Shown in pieces: positions 15,850 to 25,147 of a stretch of DNA of 64,000 bases. Where the stretch lies: the NCBI GenBank assembly GCA_032358255.1, contig JAULBX010000002.1, positions 124,001 to 188,000 on the forward strand. The letters are read 5' to 3'. The first letter of the stretch is position 1; every line of letters begins with the position of its first letter. A model generated the notes under the pieces. That model saw only the letters and a list, made by a program, of their open reading frames with translations. It did not search any database and was not told the origin of the DNA. This DNA is from Heterotrichella gracilis. Its lineage: Eukaryota; Sar; Xanthophyceae; Tribonematales; Xanthonemataceae. The translations under genes were made by a program, and so were the position numbers.

Positions 15850-18741
15850 TTATTGTTCCAATTCAATTGTTATTTTAGTTCCTGAATCTTTTGGGTTAAC
15901 GGTAGATTTATCTACCATAGTTACCTTTTGGCTCTTACCTGTTAATTTTGAGTTGATCTCTAAAATAGTTTTAATAGTGCTCGTACCTAAAGATTTGTGT
16001 CCCGTTTTTGCGTGCTCCTTAGCTTTTATCAAGCCTATTCCATCGTCTTCAATAGTAATTAATAGTTTTGTTTTACTTTCCCGTTTAAATGTTACATACA
16101 ACGTTCCATGTGATTGTTTTGGCAAGATACCATGTATGATACAATTCTCAACATGTGGTTGAATGATCATGTTTGGAATTTTAATTTCTGCGCCATTCAA
16201 TTCTTCATCTAAATTAATAACGTAATCGAATTTATTTTTAAAACGCTCTTTCTCTAGTTCAAGGTAATACGTTAAACGCGCTATTTCATCATTCAAAGTA
16301 ATATCGCTTTGCGATGCTTTTTCGATGATCATACGAATTAAACGAGAAAATTTAGCAAGATACTCGCTGGCCTTTAAACTGTTGTTAGTGTTTATATAAT
16401 TTTGAATTGAGGTTAGTGAGTTAAAAATAAAATGTGGGCTCAATAACGCATTCATTGCCTGGTGTTTTAATAAATTAACCTGTTGTTCTTCCTGTAAACG
16501 CTTGGTTGCTTTGATCTTTACTCGCTTTACCCAAACAAAACTTATGCCACTTATTAATAACAAACCACCAATGGTGAACAGCCAGTAGATCCATTGAGTT
16601 TCAGTCAGTTTTTGCTCTTTTTTGATCAGAACAACGGCATTTTGACTCCACGAAATATTATCAGATGAGGCAGCAATTTCAATTTTGTGTTTCCCGCCCT
16701 CAATAGATCCTAATTCAAAAGAGGTGTTCTCGATGATCTTCCAATCACCATTGTCCCTGCGATAACGGTAGTACTGTTTGCTTGGTTTATTAAAATATGG
16801 GCTATAAAAATAAATAGAGATGTCACTTTGATTCGAACCCAGGGTTATTGTATCACTGGTAGTATTTAGATTTTTACCATCAACGTAGATGTAATTGATA
16901 ACAACAGGTTTTAAAACAGGGTCAAAATCAGTGATGTCTTTTAAAGTGGCAATTGAAATTCCGCGCGCTGTAGAGATACAAACATTTTGTTCGTTCAAGG
17001 TAATATCGTTTATGGAATTGGAAGGAAGTCCGGTTGATTTATTAAGGATCTTTAATGGCTTTAGTTCTTTATCGCAAATAAAAACACCGTCTAATGTGGC
17101 CAACCATATTTGGCCGTTAAACTCTTTTATTTTTTTTACGCCGTTCAATCTTAAATTACCAATTTGCTGAATTAATTTTTTTGCGCGCACATCGGTAATA
17201 CCCGCTTCGTGAGCGGCATAAAGTTTCCCGTTTATCAATGCTATGTCATTTATCTTATAATTTAATTCGGGACTAACAACACTATGGTATTTTTTACTTT
17301 TAAAATCGTAAACAAAAAAGCCGGTGCTTGTTGCAACAAATAACGAGTCGTTATCTTTTAATAAAGCATTTACAGAAACGCGATAATCGGGAAAAGAAAT
17401 TAATGTATCTAACGTTTTTGAAGCGTCACCATTTCCTAATAAAACATTTGCCTGCCAGTCGGCCACAATACTTTTGTTATTCTCTAAAGGCAAAAATTGT
17501 TTTACTATAATGGGTTTAAAATGATAGATCTTTTTTGAATCTGAGAATATTGATTGGCTCATATCAAACTGACTTCTTTTAAAATAATAGATAATACCAT
17601 TTATTTCGCTGATACCGTTAATGGGCTCAGTAATAAACTCGTCGGGATGCGATAATACTTTTGTTTGATAGTTATTTACATTTAAACCAAATAGACCGTT
17701 ACTAGTAGCGGCGAATAATAAATTCTGTTTAAAATAAACCTCGTTTACATTTAATACCTTACTTTTTAAAGTAAAATTAATTGAGTTAAAAAACGGATTC
17801 TGAAGAAAATAAACGCCATCGCTATAAGTACCAACCCAGATATTTTGTTGTTTGTCTTTGTAGATACAGTTTATTAATGTTGGCGGAATGCCAAGGATAT
17901 CAAACACATCGTAAGTAATTTCGTTCTGGTATAAATATAAATTCTCATCCGGATAAGAAGTGAACCAAATACGCCCGTAATCATCGGAAATAACTTTAGA
18001 GATACTTTTTTCGCCACCTAACTGAAAGGTAACACCTTTATTCTTGTATTTTGGAGTTATTACCGATTCTATTTTATTATTATTTAAAATATAAATTTTC
18101 CCTGCACTTCCAATTATTAATTTTCCATCTTTTGATTGGGTGATGGAATTGATCTTAGAACCTTTTAAAACATCCATCTTTGTTTGAACACCATCGGTTG
18201 CATCATACAAGCCATCTGTGCGCCCTACTAAAATTCTGTTGTCGGTGGTTTTAAATAAACAAAAGGCCTGGTTAATATCGTCTTTTTTATTTTTCTTAAA
18301 TTCATCCGGCAATTTTTTTCCGGTAGTAAGATCAATAATAACAATGCGTATTTGTGTAGTTAGTAAATAAGCAAACTTATCAGTAATAATAAAATTATCG
18401 GCTGCGTTCGCGTATTTTAAATTAGGCTCGAACTGGTATTTTTTTGTTCTAAGATTAAAGTTGGAAATACCTTCGTCACGAATAGATAAAAGCAATTCGG
18501 TGGAATTTTTTAATGATACATTTAATAGCGCGTTACTTTTTAAGCTGTCGATATTTAATTTATCAAATTTGTAACCATCATAAAAATAAATACCATTTTG
18601 CGTGGTAAAATACATCAATCCATTTTGGTGCTGCTCTATATTAAAAATGTTGGAGTTATTTAATCCTTCTTCGCTACCCAGTTTTTGAAAGTTAAAGGAT
18701 GGTGTTTGTGCCTTACCAAAATTTAAAATTAAGGCAAACAA
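15850..18741 (-). CDS. LytS-type sensor histidine kinase with beta-propeller sensor and Y_Y_Y domain
   Basis: 963 residues from TTG 18741; upstream in-frame ATA (18771) would give a better signal peptide (MRSLYIYSVFLFALILNFGKAQ). Seen: a periplasmic two-component-regulator propeller (about 15-600, repeats like NGLMYFTTQNGIYFYDG), Y_Y_Y domain (about 610-690, KQYYRYRRDNGDW), one membrane helix (about 700-720, WIYWLFTIGGLLLISGI), His_kinase motif LSPHFIFNSL (His about 770) and the ATPase motif DDGIGL. Known: such kinases pair with LytTR regulators. The partner regulator lies just upstream but a terminator separates the two. Ligand unknown. Confidence 0.92.
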   Translation of the reverse strand: MFALILNFGKAQTPSFNFQKLGSEEGLNNSNIFNIEQHQNGLMYFTTQNGIYFYDGYKFDKLNIDSLKSNALLNVSLKNSTELLLSIRDEGISNFNLRTKKYQFEPNLKYANAADNFIITDKFAYLLTTQIRIVIIDLTTGKKLPDEFKKNKKDDINQAFCLFKTTDNRILVGRTDGLYDATDGVQTKMDVLKGSKINSITQSKDGKLIIGSAGKIYILNNNKIESVITPKYKNKGVTFQLGGEKSISKVISDDYGRIWFTSYPDENLYLYQNEITYDVFDILGIPPTLINCIYKDKQQNIWVGTYSDGVYFLQNPFFNSINFTLKSKVLNVNEVYFKQNLLFAATSNGLFGLNVNNYQTKVLSHPDEFITEPINGISEINGIIYYFKRSQFDMSQSIFSDSKKIYHFKPIIVKQFLPLENNKSIVADWQANVLLGNGDASKTLDTLISFPDYRVSVNALLKDNDSLFVATSTGFFVYDFKSKKYHSVVSPELNYKINDIALINGKLYAAHEAGITDVRAKKLIQQIGNLRLNGVKKIKEFNGQIWLATLDGVFICDKELKPLKILNKSTGLPSNSINDITLNEQNVCISTARGISIATLKDITDFDPVLKPVVINYIYVDGKNLNTTSDTITLGSNQSDISIYFYSPYFNKPSKQYYRYRRDNGDWKIIENTSFELGSIEGGKHKIEIAASSDNISWSQNAVVLIKKEQKLTETQWIYWLFTIGGLLLISGISFVWVKRVKIKATKRLQEEQQVNLLKHQAMNALLSPHFIFNSLTSIQNYINTNNSLKASEYLAKFSRLIRMIIEKASQSDITLNDEIARLTYYLELEKERFKNKFDYVINLDEELNGAEIKIPNMIIQPHVENCIIHGILPKQSHGTLYVTFKRESKTKLLITIEDDGIGLIKAKEHAKTGHKSLGTSTIKTILEINSKLTGKSQKVTMVDKSTVNPKDSGTKITIELEQ

Positions 18742-18823
18742 AAAAACAGAGTATATGTAAAGAGATCTTATACTTTTAACTATTAATTAAACACAAATAA
18801 CCTTTAAAGTATAAAAATACAAA

Positions 18824-18841
18824 AAGCCCGTAAACGGGCTT
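18824..18841 (-). terminator. Intrinsic terminator after the LytTR regulator
   Basis: On the minus strand AAGCCCGT-TT-ACGGGCTT followed by TTTGTATTTTT. It lies 23 bases past the regulator stop and before the kinase start. Confidence 0.8.
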
Positions 18842-18863
18842 AGTATTTGAACGAATTTTTAAA

Positions 18864-19610
18864 CTATTTGGGCGAAACGGATTTGGTTTTAATAAACTCC
18901 GAAAACTCCTGTATACGGGCTTTGCTAACCTGAACGTGTGTGCCATCACTCAAGATCACTTCTCCGCCTTCGTTATTACTGTATTCTTTTACATAATTAA
19001 CGTTTATCAAGGCTGAACGGTGTATCCTAAAAAAATCAACAGTTGGTAAAATGGCCTCAAATTCTTTTAATGTTTTGCTTGCTACAATTTTTTTCTGTCC
19101 GTTTAAAAATAAATTAGTGTAATTGTCACTAGCTTCCAACCACACTATATCTTTAAAATCAACTAAAGTAAAACCTTTGCTATGGCTTATCAATACAATA
19201 TTTTTATCGGCTTCGGCTTTACCTGATGTTACGGCCGGCTTACTTTCGTAATGTTGAACCACCTTACGTATAGCGCCTTGCAGCTCGCTTAACATTAATG
19301 GTTTTAATAAATAATCTGTTGCTCCTGCTTTAACTGCAGTAATGCCATGCTCGCTATATGCAGTTAAAAATACCACACAAAAATCGCGATTATAAATACC
19401 CTCCAACATTTGAAAACCGTTCATACCGGGCATATTAATATCTAAAAAAACAACATGCGGTTTTAACTCCTGTATTTTGGTCTTTCCTTCCGGACCGCTG
19501 GCGGCTTCACCAATTACTTCAATTTCGCTACAATAATTCTGAAGCATGCTGCGCGTATTGCTTCTACTGTCTTCTTCATCGTCTATAATAACTGCGGTGT
19601 ATTTTTGCAT
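18864..19610 (-). CDS. LytTR-family response regulator
   Basis: 248 residues, ATG 19610. Seen: receiver domain (about 3-120) with acid pocket IIDDEEDS, phosphoacceptor VVFLDINMPGMNGF (Asp about 57), and LTAYSEHGITAVKAGATDYLLKP; then LytTR DNA-binding domain (about 145-245) with IVWLEASDNYTNLFL, FFRIHRSALINVNYV and GTHVQVSKARI. Known: LytTR domains bind imperfect direct repeats upstream of target promoters. Partner kinase is the downstream gene (15850-18741). The short 3' gap holds a terminator, so the two may be unequally expressed. Confidence 0.94.
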   Translation of the reverse strand: MQKYTAVIIDDEEDSRSNTRSMLQNYCSEIEVIGEAASGPEGKTKIQELKPHVVFLDINMPGMNGFQMLEGIYNRDFCVVFLTAYSEHGITAVKAGATDYLLKPLMLSELQGAIRKVVQHYESKPAVTSGKAEADKNIVLISHSKGFTLVDFKDIVWLEASDNYTNLFLNGQKKIVASKTLKEFEAILPTVDFFRIHRSALINVNYVKEYSNNEGGEVILSDGTHVQVSKARIQEFSEFIKTKSVSPK

Positions 19611-19699
19611 AGCATTAATTTTTTACTAATCTAAACATTAATATTAAATAAAATTTCTGACTTATTGAAACATAGTTTTTATTGAGTAAATGAATGTTT

Positions 19700-20659
19700 T
19701 TAAGCTAAAATTTCGTGGAGCTTATATTTTTTATAATAGGTCTTTAATAGGCTGTGCGCCTCTTTTAGAAGAGAAGCGTGTGTGTATTTTGCGTTTAGCT
19801 GCTTAGATGCTAAAATTGCAGAATTAATGCCCTTTTCGGTATTTGTCTTACGGATAGATTTTTCGAGAACCTCAAGCGCAAGGCTTTTATCCTTTATCTT
19901 GCCTGTATTTTCTATTACATAACTTAAAGCATAAAAGGCTTTTTTATTTAGGTCAATATGGTCTACAAGATTTTTTTTTACCGGCAGTTTATTAAATGGG
20001 TTTTTGAGTTCGTTAGCTGTAATAAATTCTTTTTCCCAATTGTATTTTTCTTTTACATCTTTTAAAACTATCAATCCCTGAAAACTTTCGCCATAAATAC
20101 TTATCCATCTTAATTTGCGACGCAACTCGTGCACCTGCTCTTCCATATCATCAAACGCTTTTGGATATTGATCAAAAAAATCACAGCTTTCTTTTAACTC
20201 AGATTTAATTTCTTCATGCAGTTTTAAAATGAGGTTCTTATCATTAAAATTAATCTTAAATCTGGCGCCCATTTTTTGCAGATCGTCAAGATAAAAATCA
20301 TTTTTCCGCAATTTAGCATTCAGTTTATCAATAGTTTTCTCCAGTTTTTTTGAGATATATTCTAATTGCTGAAGATGAACGGTCTTTAATTTTGAAAAAT
20401 TGGCGAGCATAACAAAGTAATGGTCCAGTTCGCCTAAATAATCTTCCAACTTTTTAATGGTGGCGTGCCATGCTTTAATTTCTTTATCCTCAAATAACTT
20501 ATTAGAGACCCGCAAAATAGATTCTGCCATAAATAAAGACATTCTTGCTTTATTTTTATAAAGGAACATAGCAGGATTAGAGTTTATTTTTGCTTTTTTA
20601 AATAATACTTCTAATTGCTTGCAATAGATCTGGAACGGAAAATGAGGCGTATTAGCCAT
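19700..20659 (-). CDS. Helical hypothetical protein, CHAD-like
   Basis: 319 residues, ATG 20659. No signal peptide or membrane helix. Seen: almost wholly alpha-helical and Lys/Leu-rich; an internal stretch VHELRRKLRWISIYGESFQG (about 185-204) resembles the conserved His helix of CHAD domains (VHxLR...R), which bind inorganic polyphosphate in some proteins. The remaining sequence gives no recognised family. Likely cytosolic. Function unknown; CHAD is only a motif-level guess. Confidence 0.55.
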   Translation of the reverse strand: MANTPHFPFQIYCKQLEVLFKKAKINSNPAMFLYKNKARMSLFMAESILRVSNKLFEDKEIKAWHATIKKLEDYLGELDHYFVMLANFSKLKTVHLQQLEYISKKLEKTIDKLNAKLRKNDFYLDDLQKMGARFKINFNDKNLILKLHEEIKSELKESCDFFDQYPKAFDDMEEQVHELRRKLRWISIYGESFQGLIVLKDVKEKYNWEKEFITANELKNPFNKLPVKKNLVDHIDLNKKAFYALSYVIENTGKIKDKSLALEVLEKSIRKTNTEKGINSAILASKQLNAKYTHASLLKEAHSLLKTYYKKYKLHEILA

Positions 20660-20750
20660 AAGGGAAAATTTGGTTTTTAATGGTTTGAAGTTGTATAGTA
20701 AATATAACTAAAACAAATTAATAACAAATATGTTTAAATAAAAAACAAAA

Positions 20751-20778
20751 AAGCCCGAAACCATGACGGCCCGGGCTT
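20751..20778 (-). terminator. Intrinsic terminator after ssb
   Basis: On the minus strand AAGCCCG ... CGGGCTT then TTTTTGTTTTTT, 21 bases past the ssb stop. Confidence 0.8.
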
Positions 20779-20798
20779 AAACTAACAAATCTCAATTA

Positions 20799-21134
20799 TT
20801 AGCTCTCTTTTTGTTTTAAAGTCACTTCGTTGGCTACGATCTCGGTGATATAACGCTTCTGACCGTCTTTACCAATATAATTGCGGGTTGTAAGGCGTCC
20901 TTCCACACTCACAAAGCTTCCTTTTTTAAGGTCTGCTTCTATTTGCTCAACCATTTTACCCCATGCTGTTACATAATGCCATTGTGTATCTTCAGCCTTT
21001 TCGCCGGTACGGGTTTTGTACTCTTCTTTTGTAGCCATCGAAAAACGCGCTACTTTATTGCCATTATCAAAAATTTTAATTTCGGGGTTGTTACCTAAGT
21101 TGCCTGTTAATTGTACTCTGTTTGTTGTGCTCAT
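20799..21134 (-). CDS. ssb: Single-stranded DNA-binding protein, short tail-less form (copy 1)
   Basis: 111 residues, ATG 21134. Seen: OB-fold with VQLTGNLGNNPEIKIFDNGNKVARFSMAT, TQWHYVTAWGKMVEQI and SVEGRLTTRNYIGKDGQKRYITEIVANEV, the normal SSB core. It ends ...TLKQKES: there is no Gly/Pro-rich linker and no acidic C-terminal tip (DDDIPF type) that recruits partner proteins. Lies 50 bases downstream of a second SSB on the same strand, probably one transcript, ended by the terminator at 20751. A canonical full-length SSB is likely elsewhere in the genome. Confidence 0.93.
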   Translation of the reverse strand: MSTTNRVQLTGNLGNNPEIKIFDNGNKVARFSMATKEEYKTRTGEKAEDTQWHYVTAWGKMVEQIEADLKKGSFVSVEGRLTTRNYIGKDGQKRYITEIVANEVTLKQKES

Positions 21135-21184
21135 GATATTTATTTTTTATATTTTATTATTTAATTTATTTATTGTTTTATTTA

Positions 21185-21526
21185 CTACGCTGCTTTTTGG
21201 TACGATACAAATAATTCGTTTGCAACTATTTCTGTACTGGTTCTTTTTGAACCGTCTTTACCTGTGTAAGTGCGGTTAACCAATTTACCATCTATTGTAA
21301 CCTGTGTGCCTTTATATAAGATACGCTCGGCTATGTTGGCCAGGCTGCCCCATGCTGTGATCGTGTGCCACTGTGTGTTGGTTACTTTCTCTCCTTTTTT
21401 GTTAGTGAAGGTCTCGTTGATCGCAACTGCGAAACGGGCCAGCTTGCTTCCGTTATCTAAAATTTTTACTTCCGGGTTTGCGCTTAAGCGGCCTACTAAT
21501 TGTACGTGATTTTTAATGTTCATCAT
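21185..21526 (-). CDS. ssb: Single-stranded DNA-binding protein, short tail-less form (copy 2)
   Basis: 113 residues from ATG 21526 (a second ATG follows at 21523). Seen: OB-fold core with VQLVGRLSANPEVKILDNGSKLARFAVAI, TQWHTITAWGSLANIAERIL and GKLVNRTYTGKDGSKRTSTEIVANEL, ending ...FVSYQKAA without acidic tip. It is clearly paralogous to the neighbouring copy but diverged. The two genes are likely a tandem duplication in one operon. Possible roles: accessory SSB in repair or natural transformation; this is inference. Confidence 0.93.
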   Translation of the reverse strand: MMNIKNHVQLVGRLSANPEVKILDNGSKLARFAVAINETFTNKKGEKVTNTQWHTITAWGSLANIAERILYKGTQVTIDGKLVNRTYTGKDGSKRTSTEIVANELFVSYQKAA

Positions 21527-21644
21527 GTCTTTGTTTTTTTACTTGTTATTATTTATTTTTTGTTTTTACATTTTATCGTTTAAAGCTTAATTAAAATTGC
21601 GCTACTTCAAATCGACAGGACAAAGGTGCGGCGACATCCAAACT

Positions 21645-21731
21645 TTATTCGGTTATTAACTAATTGTAGATGGATAAAAGCGTTTGTAAACGTTTGTTGT
21701 CGAATAAAACAGCTGATAATCAATTAGTTAA
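21645..21731. other. Interlocked inverted repeats upstream of ssb
   Basis: Arms TTAACTAATTG (21656-21666) and CAATTAGTTAA (21721-21731) are fully complementary. A second pair TTATTCG (about 21645-21651) and CGAATAA (21701-21707) interlocks with the first in pseudoknot order. Between them is a near-repeat of CGTTTGT. The stretch 21527-21907 has no gene. Either a structured RNA or an operator region. Confidence 0.35.
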
Positions 21732-21798
21732 ACTAAAGTTGATTTTTTTAAGAAAAAAACGATTTTCGTGAAGTTTTAGGATAATTAGTGAAATTTTG

Positions 21799-21890
21799 AA
21801 CCACAAAGCACACAAAGTTTTTGCACAAAGAGCACGAAAAGATCAAAAAAACTTGTTAAACATTGCGCCTTCTTAGCGCACTTTGTGGTT
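21799..21890. repeat. Dispersed CACAAAG repeat with inverted ends
   Basis: Ends AACCACAAAG (21799-21808) and CTTTGTGGTT (21881-21890) are complementary; CACAAAG occurs three times within the left half. From general knowledge this is a common intergenic repeat type in Bacteroidota. One copy here. Confidence 0.55.
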
Positions 21891-21907
21891 AAGCATTTAA
21901 AGAAGTA

Positions 21908-23902
21908 TTAAACTTTAAACCCAATTACAGTAATATCATCCACCTGCTCTAACTCCCCTTGCCATTTTTTTAAAGTGTCGGACAAAATGTTTTTCATTTC
22001 GGCAAGTGGTTGCTGCGCTGCGTCGACGATTATCTTTTGTAGATTCTTGTATTTGAATTTTTTTCCGCCTACTCCGCCAAACTGATCAGCATAACCATCC
22101 GAAAAAGTTAACACCACATCGCCCTCCTGCAAAGTAATTTCATTTAAAGTAAATGGCTGCATGTTGCCGTACGAAAATCCAACCGGGAATTTATCTGCTT
22201 TATGTTTTATTAATTCGCCATTGCGCAAAAGCCATAACGAATTATTGGCACAAGAAAATTGCAACTTTAATGTTTTAAAATTATAACGCATCATCACCAT
22301 ATCCATGCCATCCTTTGACTGCTGTTTTTGATTGGCGGTGGAAAAGATCTCAAGGATTCCATCTCTTAATTGATCCATGATCTTATCGGTATCGCGGATA
22401 TTTCGTTCCTTCACTATCTCGTTTAATTTAGAAACGCCTATTAAACTCATAAATGCTCCCGGCACACCGTGCCCGGTACAATCGGCATTGGCAATTAAGA
22501 TCTCTTTGTCGTCTTTATAAGCCCAGTAAAAATCGCCACTCACAATATCTTTTGGTTTAAAGAAAATAAAATAATCCTTAAAACTATTGGCAAATAGATC
22601 GTCTGACGACAATAAGGCTTTTTGAATTTGCTTAGCGTATTGAATACTGTCTGTTATATCTTTATTTTTTTCTTCAATAATGGAACTTTGTTTAATAACC
22701 TCCTTATTAACAAAAGAAAGTTCTTTGGTTAGTTTTTTCATACGGCGATAACCCCACAGCATCAGTAAGAAAACGATAAACGAAATAATAAGGCCAACCA
22801 CCAACATGGCGCGCTGCGTATTGCTTTTATTTAGCTGATCGCCCTGCATTTTAATTTTAAGATCGGCAATTTGCAGTTCCTGTTGCTTTTTTTCGCTTTG
22901 ATATTTCTCTTCTGCGTTGGCAATGTCATTTGCTTTTGACTCATTAAGCAGGCTATCCCGGTAACTCCTGCTCAGTTTAAAATTCTCGTAGGCTAATTTA
23001 TATTCACCCCGCTGGTAGTAAATATCAGCCAAACCACTGGCACCATTGGCTATCCATTCTTTATATTTTATTTGCCGGGCTATCCATAAACCGCGCTTAT
23101 AATATTCTATGGCTTTATCCCAATTTTTTTGCTCTATGTACACGCTGCCAATATTAATTAAAGCGCCCGCCATGTAAACCGAATCTTTTAGTTCCATTAC
23201 CACGGCTAACCCTTTGTTGTAGTAGGCCAAAGCGCTATCATATTTTTTATCGTTATTATAGGTAATGCCTAAATTATTATAAATACCGGCCAGGCCGCGG
23301 GCATTATTGTATTTTTTAGTAATGGTTATTCCTTTATAAAAATAAAAATAGGCCGAATCGTACATTTTTAAATTAGTAAAACAACTTGCCAAACGCAACA
23401 AGGAGTTAGAGGTTACTTTTTCAGAGATCTCTGATCGTATCTTTAAAGCCGTTCGGTGGTAATCTACCGCTTTCGTATAAACATTCATTTGCTCCTGGAT
23501 AAAACCCATATAGGAATTAGCATCACCAAGTGCTTTTTTATTTGTCTCGCCGTTTATGTTCTTTAAGGCAACTAGTAAATAAGACTGTGCTTTTTCATAT
23601 TCTTCCTGTTCTTTAAAACATATGCCCTTTAGTAGGTTTGCAATTCCGGTTAAATTTTTACTTCGATTCTTTTCAGTAATAACAATAGCCTCTTCAGCCA
23701 GCTGTTTACAATCTTCTGACCTATATTCCCTCTGATAAATGTCAAACAAAGCAGAGATCTGCATTATTTTAGCGGAGTCGTTCTTTTCAATAGCAATAGC
23801 TGCTTTTAAGCTGTCGGCTTTTGAGATTTGAGAAAAAGAAAAATTTGCAGCCAATATAGCACAACAAAAAAACAGGATGGTATTTCCGTTAAGGCCTTTC
23901 AA
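21908..23902 (-). CDS. TPR-containing SpoIIE-type PP2C phosphatase, membrane-bound
   Basis: 664 residues, TTG start 23902 (MKGLNGNTILFFCCAILAANFSFSQ, a plausible signal peptide). Seen: five or more tetratricopeptide repeats (about 60-320, e.g. GIYNNLGITYNNDKKYDSAL), a coiled stretch, one membrane helix (about 366-386, AMLVVGLIISFIVFLLMLWGY), then the PP2C/SpoIIE domain with FKPKDIVSGDFYWA, ADCTGHGVPGAFMSLIG and VVLTFSDGYADQFGG. Metal-binding Asp residues lie in those motifs. Known: SpoIIE-like phosphatases often act on anti-sigma antagonists; the partner is not seen here. A paralogue is at 61119-63008. Confidence 0.93.
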   Translation of the reverse strand: MKGLNGNTILFFCCAILAANFSFSQISKADSLKAAIAIEKNDSAKIMQISALFDIYQREYRSEDCKQLAEEAIVITEKNRSKNLTGIANLLKGICFKEQEEYEKAQSYLLVALKNINGETNKKALGDANSYMGFIQEQMNVYTKAVDYHRTALKIRSEISEKVTSNSLLRLASCFTNLKMYDSAYFYFYKGITITKKYNNARGLAGIYNNLGITYNNDKKYDSALAYYNKGLAVVMELKDSVYMAGALINIGSVYIEQKNWDKAIEYYKRGLWIARQIKYKEWIANGASGLADIYYQRGEYKLAYENFKLSRSYRDSLLNESKANDIANAEEKYQSEKKQQELQIADLKIKMQGDQLNKSNTQRAMLVVGLIISFIVFLLMLWGYRRMKKLTKELSFVNKEVIKQSSIIEEKNKDITDSIQYAKQIQKALLSSDDLFANSFKDYFIFFKPKDIVSGDFYWAYKDDKEILIANADCTGHGVPGAFMSLIGVSKLNEIVKERNIRDTDKIMDQLRDGILEIFSTANQKQQSKDGMDMVMMRYNFKTLKLQFSCANNSLWLLRNGELIKHKADKFPVGFSYGNMQPFTLNEITLQEGDVVLTFSDGYADQFGGVGGKKFKYKNLQKIIVDAAQQPLAEMKNILSDTLKKWQGELEQVDDITVIGFKV

Positions 23903-24064
23903 TTTGTAATGAATTTTATTTTATAAACTTAATTATAAATTTAACCTGCGCAAAACAAATTTTACATAGATTATTAAAACCTCGGCCTTAAAAAGACCTG
24001 TGAATTACTAAATTTTTAGCTGAGAAGTGCATTGAGTATATTCGTGTAACCAATTATCAGTATT

Positions 24065-25147
24065 ATGGAGCCTCTAAAGGAAATGTTCAACAAAAATTTT
24101 TACAACCGCTTTGCTGCAGAATTTAGTAAAGCAGATAAAAAATTTAATGCCGCACAATTTGTAAAAGATGTAACAAAAGATTTTGAGCCGCTTTCATTGA
24201 ACGAACGTATGCGCAAGACCTCGCATACTTTAAAACAACATTTACCACAAGATTATAAAAAAGCCATTGAGATCATGTATAAAGTTATTCCACATACACA
24301 ACGTGGTTATACTAATCTGGTATTTCCTGATTTTGTTGCCTTATATGGACATGATGATATTGACCTTTCTTTAGAAGCACTTAAACATTTTACAACATTT
24401 GGTTCTTCTGAATTTGCTATTCGTGAATTTTTAAAACGCGATTTTAATAAAACAATTAAAGTAATGCATACCTGGGCAAAAGATAAAAATGCCCATGTGC
24501 GTCGCCTGGCTTCTGAAGGCAGCCGCCCCCGCCTACCCTGGTCGTTTAAGCTGGAAGAAGTTATTAAGAACCCAAAAAGCACGCAAAGCATTTTAGAGAC
24601 CTTAAAAACAGATGAAGAATTATACGTTAGAAAATCGGTTGCTAATCACTTAAACGATCATTCAAAAGACAATACTGATTTTATGTTGCAGCTTTTAAAA
24701 AGTTGGGATAAAAGCAATCCACACACCGCCTGGATCGTTAAACACGCGAGTAGAAGCCTTATTAAAAAAGGCAACGCCAACTCATTAGCGCTTTTTGATT
24801 TTGAAAAGAACCCAAAGGTAAAGTTGGATAAATTTAAGATCATTAAACCGAAAATAAAATTAGGCGAGAGTTTACACTTTGAGTTTGACCTGATCTCTGA
24901 AAAAAACACAAAACAAAAACTGGTAGTTGATTACATTATTCATTACCGCAAAAAAGGAAAAGAGCTTTCTGCCAAAGTTTTTAAGTTGAAAGAATTGGAA
25001 TTAAAACCAAAAGAAAAAATAAGCATTAGCAAAAAACAAATGATGAAGGATTTTACCACGCGCAAACATTTTGCAGGAGAGCATATGTTGGAGATACAGG
25101 TGAATGGTAAGGTTTATGGGAAGCAGAAGTTTTATTTGAGTGTTTAA
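24065..25147 (+). CDS. AlkD-like DNA alkylation repair protein (HEAT repeat)
   Basis: 360 residues, ATG 24065. Known: AlkD removes cationic alkylated bases using a HEAT-repeat scaffold. Seen: tandem alpha-helical repeats (about 20-230) and the AlkD-family block HVRRLASEGSRPRLPW and ELYVRKSVANHLNDHSK; a C-terminal beta-rich extension (about 270-360, LHFEFDLISEKNTKQKLVVDYIIHYRKKGK) as in many Bacteroidota homologues. Whether the catalytic Trp/Asp of B. cereus AlkD are kept cannot be fixed by eye. An alkyltransferase-like gene is in the same window. Confidence 0.88.
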   Translation: MEPLKEMFNKNFYNRFAAEFSKADKKFNAAQFVKDVTKDFEPLSLNERMRKTSHTLKQHLPQDYKKAIEIMYKVIPHTQRGYTNLVFPDFVALYGHDDIDLSLEALKHFTTFGSSEFAIREFLKRDFNKTIKVMHTWAKDKNAHVRRLASEGSRPRLPWSFKLEEVIKNPKSTQSILETLKTDEELYVRKSVANHLNDHSKDNTDFMLQLLKSWDKSNPHTAWIVKHASRSLIKKGNANSLALFDFEKNPKVKLDKFKIIKPKIKLGESLHFEFDLISEKNTKQKLVVDYIIHYRKKGKELSAKVFKLKELELKPKEKISISKKQMMKDFTTRKHFAGEHMLEIQVNGKVYGKQKFYLSV

